Of a stretch of DNA of 64,000 bases, positions 57,901-64,000 are shown piece after piece. The notes under the pieces are model-generated. The model had not been told where the DNA came from. It saw only the letters and a list, made by a program, of their open reading frames with translations, and searched no databases. How positions within the stretch are numbered: the stretch's first letter is position 1; the number at the start of each line of letters is the position of its first letter. The stretch comes from Mikania micrantha (Eukaryota; Streptophyta; Magnoliopsida; Asterales; Asteraceae), in the NCBI GenBank assembly GCA_009363875.1, contig CM018690.1, positions 1,352,788 through 1,416,787 on the forward strand, written 5' to 3'. The position numbers were made by a program, and so were the translations under genes.

Positions 57901-59161
57901 TTGGTCTAATGAGTCTTCCTCCGACTGAGTGGATGCCTGGACGACCGAAGGAGGCTGGCGAATGAAGGACTAGGCCTGGCGAATGAGGGCTGTTTCGGCA
58001 CAAAGGAGTTGGCCATTCGGCCTACTCACATTCGGCCCAACTGCTGGCTTATTTGGCCGATCGAGTGCAAGGGTGGAGCAGCCGTGGTTTTTCAATCAAT
58101 CGACCAAGAAATGTGATAGGACTTGTTCCTCCTTTGTTCCAAGTGTATTTGAAAGTGTTTCCCTAAGATTTTAAGGTGTTCTAACCGGTTTCTAAGTGGG
58201 TTCCAAACTAGGGTTTTCAAAACCCCAAAACCGAAACATAAATGGATTTCTACCTCGAATCTGTTGAATTTTAACCCCGATCTGCCGTACTTCTTCGATC
58301 TACAAGTGATGATGGTTGTTTTGACACCAAAATGGGTCAATTTCGTGGAGAAATGGGTGAGAAACCTTAGAGAGAAGGTAGAGAGATTTTAGAGAGAGAA
58401 AGCTCCGAATTTTTAGAGAGAGAGAGAGAGAGAGATCTGGTTGGTGGTGTTTGGTGTGGCTTTGAATGCCACATTAAATGATGTGAAAATACCTGGTTTC
58501 GTTCGGGTTCGTTCGGTTTCGCTCGGTTTCGTGTAGAAGCGTCGGTTTCTCTTCGTTTTTGTAACGAAACGACTCGGTTTTAAAATAGAATTTATAAAAT
58601 TATTTTAGGTTGTGATTCCTAATAAATTAACTAAGTATCTTTTATTTATTTTAAATTTTCAGAAATAATTAATTTACAGTTTAAAATTGAATCGTACAGT
58701 CGTCGCGTGTATTCGTTCGGATCGTCACCCGTACGAACACGACGATAACTATACTTTTCAATAGGGTTTCCTAGTTATAGGATATCATTCAGAACGTTAA
58801 ACTTTCAGATTTATTCGTACAGATTGTCACCTATACGAATAATTCGTCAATTTAGCATTCACGTAACGACATCCGTGTGGTTTTGTTCTGTAAAGCCTCA
58901 CATACGTTTATACATAATAAAATCCTAACAAATAATCACATGATGGTTTTGTATTGCCAGATAATCATCTGACTCAAAAACCATAGTTCTGAACTTTGTT
59001 TCTGTTAAATGTTTCTGAACTTGCTGTTTGATAACACAAAATGAAAACGATATATGATATGAACATGCCATGAAATGAATTATGTATTGTTTGTACCTGA
59101 TTACTGTTCAAGTTACTGTAGAGATCACTGTTCCGGTGACGTTTCCGGCACTGATGTTACA
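54951..59161 (-). mobile_element. Solo LTR P (4211 bp), E family, minus strand, TSD CAACA
   Basis: It runs from TGTCACACCCCGAGCC (reverse of the E LTR end) to GATGTTACA (reverse of the E LTR start). CAACA lies at 54946-54950 and 59162-59166. It contains a duplicated block of ~165 bp (55400-55558 and 55622-55786), each with a TATATATAGGGC word; a 48-bp tandem repeat of about three units (56283-56450); a G13 run (57547-57559); a degenerate CGAATG/GGCCGA array (57650-58030); and (GA)n (58415-58434). Reversed donor (AACTCACCTGTG, 56706) and acceptor (CACCTGAGAAGTCATGC, 55302) are present. No coding sequence. Confidence 0.93.
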
Positions 59162-59166
59162 CAACA

Positions 59167-59270
59167 TCATGCTTACCCCATACGAATATGGGAGCAACAT
59201 CATATTTACCCCATACAAATATGGGAGCAACATCATACTTACCCCATACGAATATGGGAGCAACATCATA
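59167..59270 (+). repeat. 33-bp minisatellite, right part (about three units)
   Basis: Same unit as at 54810-54950, continuing after the right CAACA copy of solo LTR P. Confidence 0.85.
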
Positions 59271-59284
59271 ACATGTTATGTTAG

Positions 59285-59476
59285 CATCTTATCATCATCA
59301 CATCATAACATCTTAGCATCATAAACATGTCATACTAGCATCTTATCATCATAACATCATAACTTCTTATCATCATAAACATGTCATGCTAGCATCTTAT
59401 TATCATAACATCATAACATCTTGTCATCATAAACAAGTCATGCTAGCATCTTATCATCATAACATTATCCTAACAG
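59285..59476 (+). repeat. 54-bp tandem array, about 3.5 units
   Basis: Units start at 59285, 59339, 59393 and 59447 (CATCTTATCATCATAACATC ... GTCATGCTAG). It is followed by more degenerate CATCAT-rich sequence to about 59660. Confidence 0.85.
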
Positions 59477-59659
59477 CTTAGGACGTCATCATCATTTAGC
59501 TATCATCATAGTAATCATTATCATAGCATATCCTCATACATTCATCATCACATACAGTCATGCATTCGTTATCATAACATATCATCATGCATTAATCATT
59601 CATGCACATCGTCATAGTACATTATCATACATCTTATAGCATCATATAGCAACATAGTA

Positions 59660-60612
59660 GCATGTATGTCAGCCCAAAACATATTTACACAGAAACTTGT
59701 ATAAAAGAGGGCATCTAGAACTCACCTGAAAATGGAATGGCTCTTATCTTCCTAAACCGAATCTCCATGGCCAGGACTCAAGAAACTACATCATTACATC
59801 ATATCATTACATTTTGTTCCTAGACTTAGGGTCTATTCTAAGTCCTCATAGGTCATTTAACTAGGCTCTCGTATTCGAAAACTCTAAAGTTCTCGAAATT
59901 ACGTATATAGTATTCGAAATATAAAGTTCACGAAATCTTTAAAGTATACGGAATCCTAAAGTTCACGAATTCTTTAGAGTACACGAACTTAGGGTTCACG
60001 AATTAAGGGTTCACTAATTAAGCAAAGGTTCATATACTCTTTTGTGTACTTTTTCGTGTACTCATCTTTTCTGCATAAAACATCTCAGATACTATCCAAG
60101 ACTTGAGGAGCTCGTTATAGGTTCCTTATGGCCTTACCAATGTATTGGAACCAAAAAGGAGCAAACTTTATGCATAAAAGTATGACCTTTATGCATAGTT
60201 TCCTTTTTGTCTAAAAAACATAACTTTTATGAATCAAACCCTTACCTGGTGTTTGATGATCCATTCTATAGCTTCCCTTGTTTTTCCTCCTCGTTTTGAT
60301 CTAGCAAAAGCCGTTTCTTGATGTTTCTGAACTGCCAACTTTGAGTACTTGAGAGAGAGTTCTTCCAGCCAAATGTGAGCACGTTTCCCAAGGCACTACT
60401 ATATATAGGCTAGGTTCAAGAACTAAGGTTCACAAAATGGAATTCACGAAGCTGAGTTCGTGTACTTTAGCTTCGTGAACTTCGGGTACTTTCAAGTACT
60501 CGATTTCGTTATCTTTTATTAAGTTTATTATTTCACCTCTTTCCTACAAGTTAATTATCCGTTACCCATTCGTAAGTTCAAATTACTTGCATAGAAAATT
60601 TGGGGTGTTACA
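59660..60612 (-). repeat. LTR L, 5' end on the minus strand
   Basis: On the minus strand the sequence starts TGTAACACCCCAAATTTTC at 60612, has CTATATATAG near 60405 and a donor-like CCAG|GTAAGG near 60247. GTACACGAA, TTCGTGAAC and related words cluster at 60440-60500 and 59870-60060. Its continuation would run left through the 54-bp and 33-bp arrays, making these part of an LTR that hosts solo LTR P. The far end was not found. Confidence 0.45.
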
Positions 60613-61439
60613 TCTGATTCTTGCTTCTTGAATCTGATTGCGAATTTACGTGAACCCTAGACAAGCATACAATTTCATAAACCCAAATTGTTCTTGGATC
60701 CGATGGCATGTACACTTACAGGAACCCTAGATAAGCATACAATTTCACAAACCCAAATTGTCATGAACGGCATTTCTTGTACAATTTTGGGTGACCTGCT
60801 TTCAAGAATTATGTTGTTTTCCCCTTTTGTTACCATCAATTTTTTCATGTCATTATGATGTTTAAACTGTACCCATAAGGAAACTCTTCTTCAAGAATTA
60901 TGTTGAATTTCAAGCTGCTTACCCTTCTACAAATAGTATGTTAAGAGTTTACATGTTGATCCTAAAGGGTCTGTTTAATTGTGGACCAAAAGCAGGGTTA
61001 TCAATAAGAACAATCACAAACACCCATATATAGTTCTTTACATTATAGGCTTTGAAATTAGCATATTTGCTTTGCTTCTTTACAACCGTGAGAAGGTGAT
61101 TAGCAACCTGATATGGTACAAAATTGAATATAAGTCAAAGAAAAAATATATAATACTTGCTCAAAGTGTCCATCAGCCATGCTAACACATATCTCCTATC
61201 TTTCATTAACTTTCTCATAGATTCTATAAAAATCATTATACTCTTTTAGTAGCAATATAAGTGGAATGTGAGACTTATTTTTTGCATAGTGTTTTGACAA
61301 CAATCTTTGCAGCCATAAATTATTTTTTTGTGTCCGTAACTTTTTCTTTGCTGCCAATAATCTTTGCAGCCTACAATGTTAGGTAATATGCAATATCATA
61401 GCCTTTAATTTTAGTCATGTGCATTGTTAAGGTTAGATA
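60613..61439. other. Unassigned; short direct duplication
   Basis: A ~65-bp block (ACAAGCATACAATTTCATAAACCCAAATTGT and flanks) occurs twice near 60660 and 60730. No gene seen. Confidence 0.5.
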
Positions 61440-62173
61440 ATGGATCAAAGCCAACCTAGTATTGTTGATTGTGAAATATCAAATAAAAAGAATAAAACAA
61501 AGATCGTATGGGATGATACTACATTCAAGGAATTTATTAGTGCTTGTGTTATTGAACTTAGAAAAGGTAATAGGCCTTGTACTCATTTCAATTGAGTTGG
61601 ATGGATGAATATAGAAAAAACCATGATCGAAAAAACAAACAAAAAATTTGATAAATAACAACTTAAAAACAAATGGGATAACATGAAAAAAGATTGGAAG
61701 CTTTATGACCGTTTAATGAGGCTTGAAACGGGAATCTGTGGGATGTGAAGCTTAATTGATGCATCGCCTAAATGGTGGGAAGAGAAAATAAAGGTAACCT
61801 ATAATATAATTTTCTTTATTTTCGTTTATGATTGTATTGTCGAATTCAGAATCAATCCTTTAATTTTGTAAGTTGATAAAGATTTTTCCAAATTTAAGGA
61901 TACAAATTTGGATATATACGAAACACATTATGCTCTTTTGTTTCGGGATTGTGTTGCCATTGGAGATCAAGCTATGATCCATTACAATTTAATAACACTG
62001 CCAATCCAAATGAATTTCATGACGAAGTTAATATAAAGGGCAAAGGAATTAGTGTTGAAGTTAACTTAGATGATAACAAGGATATATTTAGCAATTTTGT
62101 TGGTAGTAGTTCAAGTAAAAGGAAGAAGTCTAAAGATGCCAATAACTGGGAACATTGTTATCACCTTTCCTGA
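61440..62173 (+). pseudogene. PIF/Harbinger ORF1-like Myb/SANT protein, broken
   Basis: ATG 61440 (MDQSQPSIVDCE) opens a frame with the pattern of the plant Myb/SANT-like domain of Harbinger-linked proteins: IVWDDTTFKEFISACV, then LKNKWDNMKKDWKLYDRL, then PKWWEEKI. It carries in-frame stops (after CTHFN, after KKFDK and after GICGM). A GT...AG interval from about 61794 to 61901 could be an intron. A C-terminal part in another frame (61949-62173) has a serine-lysine stretch SSSSKRKKS. In this transposon class the Myb-like protein helps the transposase bind the ends and enter the nucleus. This copy cannot be made as one protein. Its neighbour 290 bp downstream is the transposase remnant. Confidence 0.7.
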
Positions 62174-62392
62174 TTTCAATGAAAGTTCAAAAAACTATTC
62201 ACTAGCATTGTGTGTCTTCATCAAAAAACAAAATCGTGAACGTTTTATGTTTCCAACAACTAACGAAGCGAAAATGGATTTTTCTTAAGTTACTTATGGA
62301 TTTGTATTTGACATTATTTATTGCATTAAAATTACTTTATTGAAATGTTTTTTAAGTTATTGATGTTTAAGAAAATGTTTCATTTATATATA

Positions 62393-62394
<2 letters not shown>

Positions 62395-62459
<65 letters not shown>
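62395..62459 (+). repeat. (ATT)n microsatellite, about 21 units
   Basis: Pure TTA/ATT trinucleotides between the two Harbinger ORFs. The poly-tyrosine ORF across it is not a gene. Confidence 0.95.
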
Positions 62460-62460
<1 letters not shown>

Positions 62461-62463
62461 TGG

Positions 62464-62859
62464 ATGGATAGTGAAGACTCTGACTCATTTGATAAAGAGG
62501 AAGAAAATTGGGTGGATGATGATATAGAATTCAAAAAATTATGTGTAATAGTAGTGAAAGGAATATTAATAGCTCATAACTTGCATAACAAACAAAATCC
62601 ATGTCATACATCGGATTACACCGGCAATATATTTATTAATGAAATATTAAACGGTCATCCTAGACGGTGTGATGATATGTTTAGAATGCGTGAGCAAGTT
62701 TTTAGACAATTATATTCAATTCTTGCTACTAATTACGGATTGAAACAAACACGTAATATCTTTATTGAGGAGTCAGTTGGAATATTCTTGATGATTTTGG
62801 CTCATGGTTGCATGAATAGGTTTGTTCAAGAATCTTTTAATCTTCCCCTAGGATTATGA
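62464..62859 (+). pseudogene. PIF/Harbinger transposase, N-terminal fragment (HARBI1/ALP1-like)
   Basis: From ATG 62464 (MDSEDSDSFDKEEENWVDDD) the frame reads through the helix-rich N-terminal region of plant Harbinger transposases: HPRRCDDMFRMREQVFRQLYSIL, YGLKQTRNIFIEESVGIFLMILAHG, NRFVQESFN. Normally a serine-glycine-glutamate motif and then the DDE nuclease domain follow. Here homology ends at about 62845 and only LPLGL and a stop remain. The sequence to the right is a minus-strand retroelement ORF, so the transposase was cut by that insertion or a rearrangement. No catalytic DDE residue is within the fragment. It is inactive as it stands. Confidence 0.8.
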
Positions 62860-62874
62860 TATCATCAACAATCA

Positions 62875-63999
62875 TCAAGGTTCAGTAGGAAGAGTCTGCA
62901 TTACTTTAGATCCTGCCCAAAGTTTAGTCCTTACAATCGAAGTAGCCAATGAAGTAAAGTCTTTACCATGTACTTTGAACACTGGATCAATTTTGATTTG
63001 ATGCATAGCCATAATCTTTATGTCATGCTCTCCAAATCTCAGCAAATCATTCTTATCAAGAATATGGTACTCATGATCTCCACAGTTAATCACAGCTTCA
63101 GAAGATTCTGAATCAATTGCCCACACAACAAAATTAGATAAACATCCATCATGGAATCTCTGTGGAATAGGAATACTTCTCAACTTGTTTGTTGGTGGCC
63201 AACTCATCGATGTAAATGTTTTCCCCGTTCGACCATCTCTAACCCCTTTATGCTTCTTCACTATAGACTCAATCGTCTTCATTCTCTTAAAATTCAAACA
63301 TAATTCTTCATGAATGAAGTCATAAAACTCTGTTGCTCTTGGGTCATTTGATCGATTGAAGAATGGAGCCAAATCAAGTTCCACCAAATCAACCCGAGTC
63401 CATGACTCAAAATCCAAAGGAATCTCGTAATATTCCAAGTTGCCACTTTTCTGCTTCACTACCCACATTCACATGTCTCCATCATAATGCCATGAGTGTA
63501 TCCTTGATCGATCACGAACCTGATGATAATAGTTTTTCCTGGTTGTAACCACATACTTTTCTGGCAAGTCCTGTTGTTGCTTGAAATAATCCTTGTGTCG
63601 AACACTTGGAAATATCAGTCGCTCAGACGTATCCAATCTCCTTCCAGCAACCAACTTATCCACATTTGAATAATCATACTCAGTTGAAGAAGATACTTTC
63701 CCTTTCCCTGAATCTTTTGTCTCAGTAAATACCACATTCTCTTCCAAGTCATTAACATCAAACATCATTCGATCTTCTGCTTGTTGGCTAGGACCAACTT
63801 CTCCTTGTTTCATTCCAGACTCCTTGTTTTTATCACTGTCCTCTTCACCTGCACCATCATTTCTCCTGTCAACTTCAGAGTCTTGCTGTTTCTCCTGACC
63901 GCCACCACTCGATCCACCTTCATTATCATCACCATCATTTCTTCTTTCTCGAACATCACCACTATCATCATCTCTGTTCAGTCGGTGTTTAAGATCCAT
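62875..63999 (-). pseudogene. Relative of the element K protein, minus strand, one TGA, runs off the window
   Basis: Read from right to left: an acidic, glycine- and glutamine-rich part (63999 to about 63720), a middle part ending WHYDGDM, a TGA at 63469-63471, then 197 codons in the same frame (MWVVKQKSGN ... QTLPTEP). The last part aligns by eye along its whole length with the C-terminal domain of the K ORF at 44120-44750: CLSNFVVWAID / SLANFLSWYFD, ILDKNDLLRFGEHDI / ILDPMDLLKYGKEDV, VRTKLWAGSK / IELKLYAGAG. The stop falls between WxYD and VKxxSG, well inside the conserved domain, so this copy is broken or read through. The ATG at 63999 is probably internal, since the K protein has a long N-terminal part before its acidic region. 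The tract CCTAGGGGAAG lies just after the final stop on this strand (about 62857-62847), like the purine tract of K. Confidence 0.75.
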
Positions 64000-64000
64000 G

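Noticed and set aside
57509..58174. ORFs over the G13 run and the CGAATG-rich segment
   Set aside because: Low-complexity sequence inside solo LTR P; no domain and no conservation with the E copy.
62345..62527. Poly-tyrosine ORF
   Set aside because: Product of the (ATT)n microsatellite.

Overview
The window looks like a heterochromatic, repeat-dense stretch of a eudicot nuclear genome, and I see no host gene I can support. The best guess for the lineage is Asteraceae. The reasons are the 2-4 kb LTRs of Tekay/Del-type Ty3 chromoviruses and two copies (41.7-44.8 kb and 62.9-64 kb) of a retroelement protein family that I recall as abundant in daisy-family genomes. That assignment rests on memory, not on a search.

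Layout. 1-24103 is one Ty3 element (called E) with two related elements inside its LTRs. Element A (only its 3' part, 1-4106) sits in the 5' LTR of E, and element B (10433-20955, complete, TSD TAGAT) sits in the 3' LTR. E has a gag-pol with three nonsense codons and no frameshift. B has two 2108-bp LTRs that differ at one base that I found, and an uninterrupted 1546-codon gag-pol, so it is very young and may be mobile. B also carries an extra ORF with a C-terminal membrane segment and a tandem hairpin array between its primer-binding site and gag.

24296-27137 is a solo LTR (G, TSD AACGT). 27233-40987 is a minus-strand solo LTR (I, TSD GAGTA) split by element F (28017-39055, TSD CGTAA). F has two 2892-bp LTRs that are about 99.4% identical by eye, an open gag, and a pol ruined by many stops and frameshifts. 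It is therefore probably a non-autonomous, gag-only mobile family. 40988-45149 is element K: an 18-bp tandem array, a long ORF broken by three amber codons and one frameshift, a polypurine tract and a 370-bp LTR. 46734-49592 is solo LTR H (TSD CCCAA) inside LTR-like sequence M, followed by a minus-strand LTR J. 54951-59161 is a 4211-bp minus-strand solo LTR of the E family (P, TSD CAACA), inserted in a 33-bp minisatellite. 61440-62860 holds broken PIF/Harbinger ORFs (a Myb-like protein and the N-terminus of a HARBI1-type transposase). These abut a minus-strand relative of the K protein that runs out of the window.

How the parts work together. E, B and F share an initiator-Met tRNA primer-binding site (TGGTATCAGAGCCA), a purine tract before the 3' LTR and the order gag, protease, RT, RNase H, integrase, chromodomain; A shows the 3' half of this layout. 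A chromodomain integrase that favours marked heterochromatin would explain why nearly every insertion lies inside another LTR. Two cross-family signals stand out. The first is a cluster of dyads with the core GCG-RTA-CGC whose arms change in a compensating way. The second is a conserved donor/acceptor pair suggesting an intron inside the LTR of most families here. All homology statements are by eye and by recall; no search was run.
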